Shown one piece after another: positions 1 through 9,941 of a DNA stretch of 64,000 bases (position 1 is its first letter; each line of letters begins with the position of its first letter). The notes beneath the pieces were generated by a model. That model saw only the letters and a program-made list of their open reading frames with translations, made no database searches and had not been told where the DNA came from. The position numbers and the translations under genes were made by a program. The DNA is from CAVWSM01 sp963798505 (GTDB lineage Bacteria; Actinomycetota; Actinomycetes; Jiangellales; Jiangellaceae), in the NCBI GenBank assembly GCA_963798505.1, contig CAWCTX010000008.1, positions 103,458-167,457 on the forward strand, written 5' to 3'.

Positions 1-988
1 GCGAACGTCGGCTCTCGACCTCGTCGCGGTGACCCTCCTCGCCGTGCTCGCCGCCCGAGAAGTGGTCGGTGACCTGAGCCTCGATGAACTTGTCCGGCAG
101 CGGGATCTCGGTCTGCTCGAGCAACGCCGCCAGCGCCTTGTCCCGCGCCTCGACAGCCTGCTCCAGCCGCTTGAGGCGGATCACGCGCTCCCGGAGGTCG
201 ACGCGAAGCTCGTCGAGGGTGTCGAACTCGCTGGCCAGCTCGGCGAACTCGTCGTCCAGCTCGGGGAGCTCCTGCTCCTTGACCGAGATGACGGTGACGT
301 CGCATTGGACCTGCTCGCCGGTGTGCTCGCCGAGCAGCGATGTCTCGAAGGTGGCGCTGTCGCCGGCCGACAGCCCGACGAGTGCCCCGTCGAGTCCGTC
401 GATCATCGTGCCGCTGCCGACCTGGTAGGACAGGCCACTTGCCTGGGCGTCCTCGATCTGCTCGCCGTTGGCGTGCGCGGACAGGTCGATCACGACGTGG
501 TCGCCCTCGGCGGCCGGACGCTCCACGGTCACGAGCGAGCCGAACCGCTCGCGCAGCGCCTGGAGCTGCTGCTCCACGTCGTCGTCGGTGGCCGTGGCCT
601 CGCCGACGGCGACCTCGACGCCCTGGTAGGCGGGCAGCTCGAAGGCCGGCATGATGTCGACCTCTGCGGTGAACTTGAGATCCTGGCCGTCGCCAAACTC
701 GGCGACGTCGACCTCGGGCTGGCCGAGCGGCAACACGTCGGCCTCGGTGACGGCGGCCTGGTAGAGCTCCGGCAGCGCGTGATTGACCGCCTCCTGCAGC
801 ACGGCGTCGCGTCCCACCCGCTGGTCGATGATGCGCGGCGGCACCTTGCCCTTGCGGAAACCGGGGACGACGATCTGCTGCGCGATCTCCCGGTAGGCCT
901 CGTCGAGGTGGGGCTTGAGCTCCTCGAAGGGAGTCTCGACGCTGAGCCGGACCCGCGTCTCGGTGACGTTCTCGACGACGCTCTTCAC
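1..988 (-). CDS. tig: Trigger factor, 5' part (C-terminus beyond the window edge)
   Basis: Ribosome-associated chaperone and peptidyl-prolyl isomerase that meets nascent chains at the exit tunnel. The minus-strand frame runs off the left edge, so about the first 329 residues are present. The N-terminal ribosome-binding domain carries the signature GFRKGK at about residues 43-48 (VVPGFRKGKVPP). The FKBP-type PPIase domain follows at about 155-240 (VGSGTMIDGLDGALVG), and then the start of the helical C-terminal arm. I chose the GTG start at 988 because AGGAG lies about eight bases upstream and the protein then begins VKSVVENVTETR, as in actinobacterial homologues. It stands alone, with the tRNA-Pro gene behind it on the same strand. 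Confidence 0.95.
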   Translation of the reverse strand, partial: MKSVVENVTETRVRLSVETPFEELKPHLDEAYREIAQQIVVPGFRKGKVPPRIIDQRVGRDAVLQEAVNHALPELYQAAVTEADVLPLGQPEVDVAEFGDGQDLKFTAEVDIMPAFELPAYQGVEVAVGEATATDDDVEQQLQALRERFGSLVTVERPAAEGDHVVIDLSAHANGEQIEDAQASGLSYQVGSGTMIDGLDGALVGLSAGDSATFETSLLGEHTGEQVQCDVTVISVKEQELPELDDEFAELASEFDTLDELRVDLRERVIRLKRLEQAVEARDKALAALLEQTEIPLPDKFIEAQVTDHFSGGEHGEEGHRDEVESRRS

Positions 989-1060
989 GCTGACGTTCTC
1001 CTGTGCCGGGTGTGGAGGTACGAGGACCGCACGCGGCAAAAGCCTCGTACGGGTTTTGGC

Positions 1061-1136
1061 TGGTCGGGGCGGGGAGACTCGAACTCCCGATCTCCTGCAC
1101 CCAAAGCAGGCGCGCTAGCCACTACGCTACGCCCCG
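1061..1136 (-). tRNA. tRNA-Pro (anticodon TGG)
   Basis: The minus strand folds into a complete cloverleaf: acceptor CGGGGCG pairs with CGCCCCG, the anticodon stem CCTGC/GCAGG encloses loop TTTGGGT (anticodon TGG), and the T-loop is TTCGAGT. The discriminator A is followed by an encoded CCA end at 1061-1063. It lies just upstream of tig on the same strand. Confidence 0.93.
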
Positions 1137-1212
1137 CGGCGCCTGCGCAAGTCTAGAGGATCGCGATGCCGTACCCTTACCCGCCGGGGCCGCTCGTTCG
1201 CAGCCGCCCCGC

Positions 1213-1283
1213 GCGGGTGTAGCTCAATGGCAGAGCTCCAGCCTTCCAAGCTGGTCATGCGGGTTCGATTCCCGTCACCCGCT
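1213..1283 (+). tRNA. tRNA-Gly (anticodon TCC)
   Basis: Cloverleaf with acceptor GCGGGTG/CACCCGC, D-arm AGCTCAATGGCAGAGCT, anticodon loop CTTCCAA (TCC), T-arm GGGTTCGATTCCC and discriminator T. No CCA is encoded. It is divergent from tRNA-Pro with about 76 bp between them. Confidence 0.95.
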
Positions 1284-1620
1284 CGCAGCAAGAAGCCCCA
1301 GGTCAGGTGCCTGGTCCGCGGTCAAGTGCGCGCAAGTCCTCGACGCTTTCGTCGATGCAGCCGAGCCGAGGCGCCGAGTCTGGCGCCGATGCCTGCATCC
1401 AGCTGGCTCTGTCGCGGCCGTGCGGCCGAGCGGCCGTGCTCCGGCCGGTGGCGATCGCGTCCGCGATGAGTCGCGATGGCGTGCGCGACCGCCTGGGTTG
1501 TCCGCGGGCATGCCGAACGACTGCGGCATCAGCAGCACCGAGCCTTCGACGGTCAGCAGCCGCAGGCCGAGCAGACGAGCGACGAGGGCCGTGTGCACGA
1601 CGGCGCCGGCCGACAGGGAT
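1284..1620. other. 337-bp stretch without a supported gene
   Basis: No reading frame here shows a recognisable protein. A weak hairpin, CCAGG(n7)CCTGG, at about 1295-1312 could end the tRNA-Gly transcript but lacks a T-tract. A minus-strand frame across 1275-1790 has a hydrophobic patch (LLGLRLLTVEGSVLL), but it overlaps the better-supported small gene at 1621-1818 and has no ribosome-binding site, so I do not call it. Confidence 0.5.
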
Positions 1621-1818
1621 CTACTCTCCGCCGGACCCAGCGGGAAAACTGTCGATGTCGGCCCCACGTTGGGAAGGCTTGGCTGGTTGACGTCTGCGCT
1701 CGTCGAAGCGCTGCGATGCCTTCTGTGCCGCTTCGACAATCTGGGCATAGCGTTCACGTCCTGCCTTTGCGCCCAGCACGTACCCAGCACCGAACAGTGC
1801 GAGGCTGCGCAGCTTCAT
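1621..1818 (-). CDS. Small conserved actinobacterial protein with glycine-rich N-terminal helix
   Basis: A 65-residue product beginning MKLRSLALFGAGYVLGAKAG and continuing into a charged helix (RERYAQIVEAAQKASQRF). The pattern of a short hydrophobic glycine-rich anchor followed by a basic amphipathic helix resembles small YtxH-like membrane-associated proteins of actinomycetes. The function is unknown. Its ATG overlaps the TAA of the upstream small gene (TAATG), so the two are almost certainly co-translated. A ribosome-binding site would lie inside the upstream gene. The pair sits downstream of the coiled-coil gene at 2017-2958 on the same strand. Confidence 0.6.
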   Translation of the reverse strand: MKLRSLALFGAGYVLGAKAGRERYAQIVEAAQKASQRFDERRRQPAKPSQRGADIDSFPAGSGGE

Positions 1819-1997
1819 TATTTGTCCCGCTGCCGCCGCACCGAGGAGACCACGGCGCTCGCGACGCTCACGCCTACCGCAGCGCCGGCAGCCGCGAGGC
1901 CATTCCGTACGGCGCTCCGACGCGTGGCGCTCGTCACTGTCATGGCGATCGGCTCAATGAGCCGCTCCCAACGGCTCTTCCTGTGCCATAGATCCAT
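1818..1997 (-). CDS. Small protein (59 aa) with one hydrophobic segment
   Basis: This gene is short and easily missed. ATG at 1997 is preceded by a good Shine-Dalgarno (GGAGGATCATC). The product starts MDLWHRKSRWERLIEPIAM, then has an alanine/valine/glycine-rich segment (about residues 32-48) able to span a membrane, and ends VRRQRDK. Its stop shares a base with the next start (TAATG at 1816-1820). The charged N-terminus, single hydrophobic stretch and translational coupling to another small anchored protein suggest a membrane-associated pair, possibly together with the upstream coiled-coil protein. This is inference; no family is recognised. Confidence 0.6.
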   Translation of the reverse strand: MDLWHRKSRWERLIEPIAMTVTSATRRSAVRNGLAAAGAAVGVSVASAVVSSVRRQRDK

Positions 1998-2016
1998 GAT
2001 GATCCTCCGGTCCCGG

Positions 2017-2958
2017 TTATCGTCGTTGGCTGGCGCGTGCTGACCGCTTGATCGCGGTCACCAGTTCGCTCTTGGTCATGGCCGACCTGCCCTTGATGTC
2101 TTCGGACATTGCGAGCTCAAGCAGGTCCGCCCGGGTCATCTCGTTCAGCTGCTCGGGGCTCCGGCTCCGTCCATTCCGGCGGGAAGCACCCGTGTGAGAG
2201 TTGGCAGCGCGCGAGCGGACCTGTTCAGCAGCGGCCACACGTTCATCCGCGCTTCTCGCCTCACGCTCGGCGTCGGCGGCCAGCTGGGCCGCCTGCAGAT
2301 GAGCCTCCTCGGCGGCGGCCTTCGTCGCCTCGGTGGCTTCTTCCGCCAGCCGTCGTGCCTCCGCCAGGCTGGCCGTCGCCTCAGCCATCGTCTGCTTGGC
2401 CTTCGACTGCGCCGCCTCTGCCTCTTCGCGGGCCTTGCGTACGCGATCGTCCGCCTCTGCTTTTGCTCGTTGCACCACGCTGTCGGCGTCTCCCTGAGCC
2501 GCCGCACGCGCTCGCTCAACCCGAGCATCGGCCTCGCGTCGGGCCTCGGCGACCTTCTCGTCGACCTCCTGCGCCTGCTGACGCTCGACCTCTCGCACGT
2601 ACGCACGGCACCGCTCGGCGATCTGACGTGCCTCGTCGCTACGCGCTTTCGCCTCCTCGGCTTCGCGCACTGCCTGCTCCTCGGCCTTCAGAGCTTCATC
2701 GGCCGCTGCTCTGGCCCGCTGGAGCCGCTGTTCGATGGAGTCACCCACCGGAAGCACGTCCATCACCGAGGCTCCTGCCTGGCGGGCCATGTCGACCAAG
2801 CTGCTGCCCGCCGACTGTGTGGCATTGCCCGCGACTTCCTTGGTCGCTTCCAGCGGTGTCATCGCCTTCGACAGGAGCCAGGTCGTGTTCCGCGGCAACT
2901 CCTTGACCCCCGTACCCCATGCCTTCGCGATCTTGCCCGCGGCGCCTCTTCTGGGCAT
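2017..2958 (-). CDS. Long alanine/glutamate-rich coiled-coil protein with C-terminal Rho_N/SAP-like domain
   Basis: A 313-residue protein. The first ~70 residues (VKELPRNTTWLLSKAM, then GASVMDVLPVGDSIEQRL) are followed by a near-continuous coiled coil at about 75-245 rich in A, E, R and K heptads. A basic linker leads to a C-terminal module at about 270-305 (LNEMTRADLLELAMSEDIKG, then MTKSELVTAIKR). This module resembles the Rho N-terminal/SAP-like fold used for nucleic-acid binding or as a small structural cap. It heads a three-gene minus-strand cluster with the two small proteins downstream. The arrangement recalls stress- or gas-vesicle-associated accessory clusters, but no gvp gene is present, so the role is undetermined. 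Confidence 0.75.
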   Translation of the reverse strand: MPRRGAAGKIAKAWGTGVKELPRNTTWLLSKAMTPLEATKEVAGNATQSAGSSLVDMARQAGASVMDVLPVGDSIEQRLQRARAAADEALKAEEQAVREAEEAKARSDEARQIAERCRAYVREVERQQAQEVDEKVAEARREADARVERARAAAQGDADSVVQRAKAEADDRVRKAREEAEAAQSKAKQTMAEATASLAEARRLAEEATEATKAAAEEAHLQAAQLAADAEREARSADERVAAAEQVRSRAANSHTGASRRNGRSRSPEQLNEMTRADLLELAMSEDIKGRSAMTKSELVTAIKRSARASQRR

Positions 2959-3096
2959 ATCGATGTCTCCTTCGTTCTCAAGACGCCTCGGGTGATGACG
3001 TCAGTGCAAAGTCACTGGCCTCTGGTACCCCAAGAGCCTCCTGACAAACTCCGTCGACGACAGTGCGAGCCGTCTGTGAGGACTTCCACCACCCTC

Positions 3097-3157
3097 GTTG
3101 ATCATGGGGAACGTGTGATCATCCGTGAAGTTTGATCACACCTAGGCCATGATCAAC
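3097..3157. repeat. 61-bp dispersed palindrome, copy 1
   Basis: Outer arms GTTGATCATGG (3097-3107) and CCATGATCAAC (3147-3157) are perfect inverse complements. Inner arms GTGTGATCA and TGATCACAC are nested inside. A run of T follows on the plus strand. The same 61-bp structure recurs at 21525-21585. Here it lies between two divergent genes, so it cannot be serving as their terminator. A REP-like or small palindromic mobile repeat is more likely. Confidence 0.8.
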
Positions 3158-3201
3158 TTTTTCTCTCCCTTGCGACTCGTAGATCGGTCGACGTACGCTC
3201 T

Positions 3202-3211
3202 CGATATATCG
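3202..3211. promoter_or_regulatory. Probable PadR operator
   Basis: The perfect palindrome CGATATATCG lies 26 bp upstream of the padR-type start codon and 12 bp before its ribosome-binding site (GAAAGGA, 3223-3229). PadR-family repressors commonly bind AT-rich dyads over their own promoter. In this GC-rich DNA an AT-only core stands out. Autoregulation is inferred. Confidence 0.5.
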
Positions 3212-3237
3212 GCGATCACATCGAAAGGACTACGACG

Positions 3238-3834
3238 ATGAACGACAGCTTCTCGGCCCGACACGGCTGGGGGGCCCCCGGCCGGAGCCATGGCGACTGG
3301 GGGCACTTCGGCCGGCACGGCATGGGGTTCTTCTTCCCGGGGTTCCCCTTCGAAACCCGGGGTGGACGCCGCGGCGGCGCACGCCGCGGCGATGTGCGCG
3401 CGGCCGCCCTGGCGCTGCTCGCCGAAGAGCCCATGCACGGCTACCAGATCATCCAGGAGATCAGTCGGCGCAGCCACGGCATCTGGCGGCCGAGCCCCGG
3501 CTCCGTCTACCCGGCGCTGCAGCTGCTCGAGGACGAGGGGCTCGTCCGCGTGGGAGAGCAAGGCGGCCGCAAGACCTACGAGCTGACCGACGAGGGACGG
3601 GCCTATGTCGACGAGCACCCCGACGAGGTCTCCGCACCCTGGGAGGCTGTCAGCGGGTCCATACCGACGGGAGCCTTCGAGGCCAAGGCGCAGCTCGCCC
3701 AGATCGCGATGGCCTACATGCAGGTCGTGCAGTCCGGCGACCAGGCACTCATCGAGCGGGCCGGCCAGCAGCTCGCCGAGACCCGGCGCGCGCTCTACCG
3801 GCTGCTCGCCGAGGAGGAGCCCGACGAGGGATGA
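3238..3834 (+). CDS. PadR-family transcriptional regulator
   Basis: A 198-residue regulator. A glycine/histidine/phenylalanine-rich leader (about 1-45, with HFGRHGMGFFFPGFPF) precedes the PadR winged helix at about 50-125. That domain is marked by ALALLAEEPMHGYQIIQEI, RPSPGSVYPALQLLEDEGLV and GGRKTYELTDEGR. A C-terminal dimerising helix follows at about 145-190. The leader is typical of PadR proteins that repress small stress or transport operons. GAAAGGA sits eight bases before the ATG. Its 3' end overlaps the convergent hemerythrin-like gene by 40 bp, so the two transcripts are antisense at their tails. No dedicated efflux target gene lies beside it. Confidence 0.88.
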   Translation: MNDSFSARHGWGAPGRSHGDWGHFGRHGMGFFFPGFPFETRGGRRGGARRGDVRAAALALLAEEPMHGYQIIQEISRRSHGIWRPSPGSVYPALQLLEDEGLVRVGEQGGRKTYELTDEGRAYVDEHPDEVSAPWEAVSGSIPTGAFEAKAQLAQIAMAYMQVVQSGDQALIERAGQQLAETRRALYRLLAEEEPDEG

Positions 3835-4523
3835 CCGGTCTGCGGGCGGGGCACGGCCGGCGGCGGGGCCGAGGAGCCGAGCAGATACCTCGCCCACAGG
3901 GTGGTCGGATCGGCCGGCTCCCGGTGCTTGCGCGGGACCGCGCGGTTGTCCATCTCGTCGAGAGCCCGGTCGGCGACAGCCGCGACCCGGTGCTCCCACC
4001 GGGCCAGCGGGCCGGAATGCCGGATGAACGGATGCGGACGGGTCGGCGCCCGCTCCACGGCTGACTCGAAGGCCGCGACCAGCGACGCCTCGTCGTCGCG
4101 CGCGATGGTGAGGTCCGCGAGCAGCCGGCTCTCGCCCGCCTCGTGCTCGTCGAGCAGCGCGCGCAGCTCGGCCCAGATGTCGCGCCGGTCGATACCGCGG
4201 GCCTGGCCGTCGCCGTAGAAGGAGCCGAGCAGCTCGTGCACGTAGCGCTCGAGCTCGCGTGAGACGTGCGCCTCCTCGGCGACGCGGTGCTTGCCGTCGG
4301 GGACGCGTCGGCGAGCGCTCGAATAGACGACGTCCTCCACCGCGGCCAGATGCTGGCTCAGCAGGGCGACCAGCCGGTCACATTCGCGCGTCGCGCGTCG
4401 CGGGTCGTCGACCCTGGCCGATAAGGTCTGGGCCGCGTCCAGCTGTGCATGAATCTGGGCGTGCGCGTCGAGCACGACCCGCTCGAGGGAGGTGGCGACG
4501 GGACCTGGCGAGTTGGAGTACAT
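3795..4523 (-). CDS. Hemerythrin-domain (HHE) protein
   Basis: A 242-residue, mostly helical soluble protein. The four-helix HHE metal-binding pattern is visible: a first helix with DAHAQIHAQLD, LSQHLAAVEDVVYSS, then RELERYVHELLGSF and LLDEHEAGESRLLADL. These supply His and Glu ligands for a di-iron centre. Such actinobacterial proteins bind oxygen or NO, or act as redox sensors. The C-terminus from about residue 205 is low-complexity (PPPAVPRPQTGHPSSGSSS) and reads through the overlap with the convergent PadR gene. The start at 4523 is plausible; no operon partner is evident. Confidence 0.75.
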   Translation of the reverse strand: MYSNSPGPVATSLERVVLDAHAQIHAQLDAAQTLSARVDDPRRATRECDRLVALLSQHLAAVEDVVYSSARRRVPDGKHRVAEEAHVSRELERYVHELLGSFYGDGQARGIDRRDIWAELRALLDEHEAGESRLLADLTIARDDEASLVAAFESAVERAPTRPHPFIRHSGPLARWEHRVAAVADRALDEMDNRAVPRKHREPADPTTLWARYLLGSSAPPPAVPRPQTGHPSSGSSSASSR

Positions 4524-4623
4524 GGCGCGCCTCCATCGGGTGACCCTGCGGCGCGCTCCCCCTGCCTGTACTCATGGTGCGCCTCGCGCGCCCGCCGCGC
4601 CACCACGACGACTCTGCCGGCCC

Positions 4624-5721
4624 TCAGAGCGACCAAGGCCCGAGCTCGAGCCGGCGGATCAGTATGAGCGCCTGGTCGTCCTCGGCGCTGCGTGATGCTG
4701 CGCGCAGCAGCTTCTTGGCGGTGAGCTGCCCGTCCTGGGTGACCAGCCGCTCGCCCTGCCCGAGCAGCCGGTCGATCCCCTCCGACATGTCTCGGCCAGC
4801 CACCTCGACGAGCCCGTCGGTGTAGAGGACGAGCGCGTCCCCCGGCTCGAGCTCGCCATAGTCGGCGTCGTACTTCCCGGACGGCATCACGCCGAGCAGC
4901 CCGCCCGACGTGTCGACCGGGGTCCATTTTCCCGAGGCGGCGCGGTAGCGGACCGGCGGCGGATGGCCGGCCGTGCGCACCTCGTACGCCCCGGTGCGCA
5001 GGTTGAGCGCCACGTGCGCCGCGGTCGCGAAGCCTTCGCCCCAGTCCCGCCGCAGCAGATAGTCATTGGCCGCGGGAAAGAAGTCGGCGGGGTGCAACGC
5101 GCCCAGGAGACCGCCGAATGCCCCCGAGAGCATGAGCGCCCGGGTGCCCGCCGCCTCCCCCTTGCCTGACACGTCGACGAGGACGATCTCGACCAGGTCG
5201 CCGTCGGACAGCCTGTTGGCGACCACGAAGTCGCCCGAGAACTGCCCTCGGAACGCGGCCTCGTGCGCCACGTCGACCTGCCAGCCGCGCGGCATCGGCG
5301 GGATCTCGCCCTGGGCCCGCAGCCGGTCGCGCAGGTCGACGAGCATCGTCTCCCCACGGAGCCCCGTCACGCCGAGACGCGCCCGCGACCGCGTCGAGTT
5401 GAAAAGCAGCGCTGCGGTTCCGACGACGACCACGTACGAGAAGAAGCGAGGGCTCGTCATCTCAAGCGCCACGAAGAACGTGACGATGGCCGCCGCCACA
5501 GCGCACATGAGCACGACGTAGGCCCGTGGTTCCAGCCAGACTCCGCCCAACAGCAGCGGCAGGACCAGCGCCGAGGCCGGGAGGATCTGCGAGCTGGCGA
5601 GTACGCCGACCGTGATCAGGGCCACCGAGGCACACAGCGCCAGGAGCACGACCGGCTCGGAGGTCAGCAGCCGTGCCGCTCGATTCCAGCGGCGTCCGCG
5701 GCGGGATCGGCCACTGATCAT
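4624..5721 (-). CDS. Membrane-bound PP2C/SpoIIE-type serine phosphatase
   Basis: A 365-residue protein with about four N-terminal membrane segments (roughly 23-108) followed by a cytoplasmic SpoIIE/PP2C catalytic domain (about 140-360). Metal-binding motifs are present: GQFSGDF, VLVDVSGKGEAAG, LVLYTDGLVEVAGR and the terminal AEDDQALILIRR. Proteins of this type are RsbU/SpoIIE-like and dephosphorylate anti-anti-sigma factors in partner-switching cascades. No anti-sigma or anti-anti-sigma partner lies next to it. The basic N-terminus (SGRSRRGRRWNR) places that end inside the cell. Substrate and signal are unknown. Confidence 0.88.
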   Translation of the reverse strand: MISGRSRRGRRWNRAARLLTSEPVVLLALCASVALITVGVLASSQILPASALVLPLLLGGVWLEPRAYVVLMCAVAAAIVTFFVALEMTSPRFFSYVVVVGTAALLFNSTRSRARLGVTGLRGETMLVDLRDRLRAQGEIPPMPRGWQVDVAHEAAFRGQFSGDFVVANRLSDGDLVEIVLVDVSGKGEAAGTRALMLSGAFGGLLGALHPADFFPAANDYLLRRDWGEGFATAAHVALNLRTGAYEVRTAGHPPPVRYRAASGKWTPVDTSGGLLGVMPSGKYDADYGELEPGDALVLYTDGLVEVAGRDMSEGIDRLLGQGERLVTQDGQLTAKKLLRAASRSAEDDQALILIRRLELGPWSL

Positions 5722-5850
5722 GCGCTGACCCTAATCCTTGGGGCGAAAGCGGCAAAGGCACTCGACGCGGGCGCCCAGCGGTTGTTCTATGCCGCCAGGT
5801 CGTGGATCGTGGATCGATCAGGCATGCCGCATCTCCGGGAGGAATCGCAC

Positions 5851-6051
5851 ATGACCCAGCCGGAGCGAACGGAATCCCGCGGAACGACCTCCGCAGTCGG
5901 CACCGACCGGGCCGCTCGCGCTCGCGATGTCTCCCGCCCGACACCGCGCGACGTGGCGGAGGCGCTCGCCAGGGTCGGAAAGGTGCCGGCGCAGCGCGCC
6001 GCTCAGCCGATCGACGACGTCAGCGGCGGCAGCTCGCCTGCCTCCTCGTAG
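5851..6051 (+). CDS. Small hypothetical protein (66 aa)
   Basis: A strong Shine-Dalgarno (GGGAGGAA) lies seven bases before ATG 5851. The product is hydrophilic, beginning MTQPERTESRGTTSA and containing RPTPRDVAEALARVGKVPAQ, a plausible short amphipathic helix. It has no membrane segment and no family I recognise. The last ~48 bases overlap the 3' end of rpiB on the opposite strand. The ribosome-binding site is the main support; the overlap argues for caution. Confidence 0.45.
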   Translation: MTQPERTESRGTTSAVGTDRAARARDVSRPTPRDVAEALARVGKVPAQRAAQPIDDVSGGSSPASS

Positions 6052-6482
6052 CGCCGCACCTGATCGATCCGTCGCACGTGTCGCTCCTCGCCGCTGAACG
6101 GCGTGTCGAGGAATACGCGCACGAGCCGCACCACCTCGTGCTCCGGGTGCTGGCGTGCGCCGATCGAGACGACGTTGGCGTCGTTGTGCCCGCGGGCCAG
6201 CCGGGCGGTGTCCTCGTTCCAGGCAAGGGCAGCCCGGATGCCCTTGACCTTGTTGGCCGCGATCTGCTCGCCGTTGCCCGAGCCCCCGAGCACCACACCG
6301 AGGCTGCCCTCGTCGGCGGCGACACCTTCGCCGGCACGTAGGCAGTACGCCGGGTAGTCGTCCTCCGGGTCGTAGTCGAAGGGCCCGTGGTCGATGAGCT
6401 CGTGCCCGTCACCCCGAAGCGCGTCGACAAGGGCGTTCTTGGCGTCGAGGGCGGCGTGGTCGGCGCCGATGTGGATGCGCAT
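6003..6482 (-). CDS. rpiB: Ribose-5-phosphate isomerase B
   Basis: Interconverts ribose-5-phosphate and ribulose-5-phosphate in the non-oxidative pentose phosphate pathway. The 159-residue RpiB/LacAB fold is complete: MRIHIGADHAALDAK with the substrate-binding Asp-His, then VVLGGSGNGEQIAANKVKGIRA, and C-terminal VSIGARQHPEHEVVRLVRVF. In this actinobacterial version the position of the catalytic Cys of Escherichia coli RpiB is not a Cys, and the nearby Glu of GNGEQ probably acts as base, as described for the mycobacterial enzyme. The start at 6482 faces the pepN start at 6549, so the two are divergent from a 66-bp shared region. Confidence 0.95.
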   Translation of the reverse strand: MRIHIGADHAALDAKNALVDALRGDGHELIDHGPFDYDPEDDYPAYCLRAGEGVAADEGSLGVVLGGSGNGEQIAANKVKGIRAALAWNEDTARLARGHNDANVVSIGARQHPEHEVVRLVRVFLDTPFSGEERHVRRIDQVRRYEEAGELPPLTSSIG

Positions 6483-6548
6483 GGGCGCAAGTCTGGCAGC
6501 CGAGCCCTGTGGGGTGTGCGGCACCAAGGCGTCTGTCAGGATGCGTCC

Positions 6549-9168
<2,620 letters not shown>

Positions 9169-9218
9169 CGCCCGGCAGGTATCACCCGCACATCTCTCCT
9201 ACTCTCATAGTCGGGGAG

Positions 9219-9941
9219 ATGACATGGGGGCTCGCAGGCGCGCTAGGTGCCCGGGTGCTCGCCGCGGTGCTGGTGACGCTCGCCGTCGGGTGCGACGGCG
9301 GGGTGCCGGAGGTCGACCCGACGGGCTCCGGCTCGATGGGCACGGAGTCGTTCTCCACACCAACCCCCGAGCCGACGACCGGCACGGAGGAACCGCTGCC
9401 GCCCGACGACGACATCGTCATCCAGATCGCGGGCCCGGGCATCGGGCCCGGCGACACCGCTGAGCCGTTCAGTGCAGAGTCGCCGACCCGTTGCGTGCGC
9501 ATCGGTGCGTCGGACGAGTTCCCCTTCCAAGCCCGAGTCGTCGCTGTCGCCGTCGGCCCGTCGGGTGCCTTCGCCAAGAACGACGGTGCCTGCTCGGGGT
9601 CGGCGACCCCGGCGTGCGCCGGCTTCGAGTTCCCGAGCGGCACGACCGGCGCGTGCAGCGTGGGGGTGGCCTGGAATGCCTCCTCCGGCGTCCTCGAGGG
9701 AGCCATCACGTTGGCGTTCCGGGCGCGCTGCCTCGACAGGGAGAGCGCCTACTGCGCCGACCTGCCGGACCCGCCGCCAGCGGGCGGCACCGTCGTCGAG
9801 TGGCAGAGCTCCCTCGCCCTCGAGGCGCAGCAGACCGATCCTGACGACGAGACGCCTGAGCCGACGGACGACGACGCGACGACAGAGCCCGACCCGCCTG
9901 CGACCGACCAGCCCAGCGAGCAGACCTCGGATGCGCCGTGA
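9219..9941 (+). CDS. Secreted lipoprotein, function unknown
   Basis: A 240-residue product starting MTWGLAGALGARVLAAVLVT, with a lipobox LAVGC at about 25-29 that marks lipid attachment after signal peptidase II cleavage. Thr/Pro/Glu-rich tethers flank a compact Cys-containing domain (about 75-205, with TRCVRIGASDEFPFQARV, CSGSATPACAGFEFP and CVRAL-type spacing of six cysteines). The acidic tail (PTDDDATTEPDPPATDQP) resembles a cell-wall linker. Its stop overlaps the start of the next membrane gene (GTGA at 9938-9941), so the two are translationally coupled and probably act together at the cell surface. No known family is recognised. Confidence 0.75.
   Translation: MTWGLAGALGARVLAAVLVTLAVGCDGGVPEVDPTGSGSMGTESFSTPTPEPTTGTEEPLPPDDDIVIQIAGPGIGPGDTAEPFSAESPTRCVRIGASDEFPFQARVVAVAVGPSGAFAKNDGACSGSATPACAGFEFPSGTTGACSVGVAWNASSGVLEGAITLAFRARCLDRESAYCADLPDPPPAGGTVVEWQSSLALEAQQTDPDDETPEPTDDDATTEPDPPATDQPSEQTSDAP

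Noticed and set aside
29..1156. A 375-codon plus-strand open frame opposite tig
   Set aside because: It is the antisense shadow of trigger factor and tRNA-Pro, with no ribosome-binding site and Leu/Arg-biased composition.
1275..1790. Minus-strand frame with a hydrophobic patch
   Set aside because: It overlaps the better-supported small gene 1621-1818 in another frame and ends in random-looking Arg/Thr-rich sequence.
3097..3157. Reading the palindrome with its T-run as an ordinary terminator
   Set aside because: Both flanking genes diverge from this point, so no transcript ends here; the second copy shows it is a dispersed repeat.
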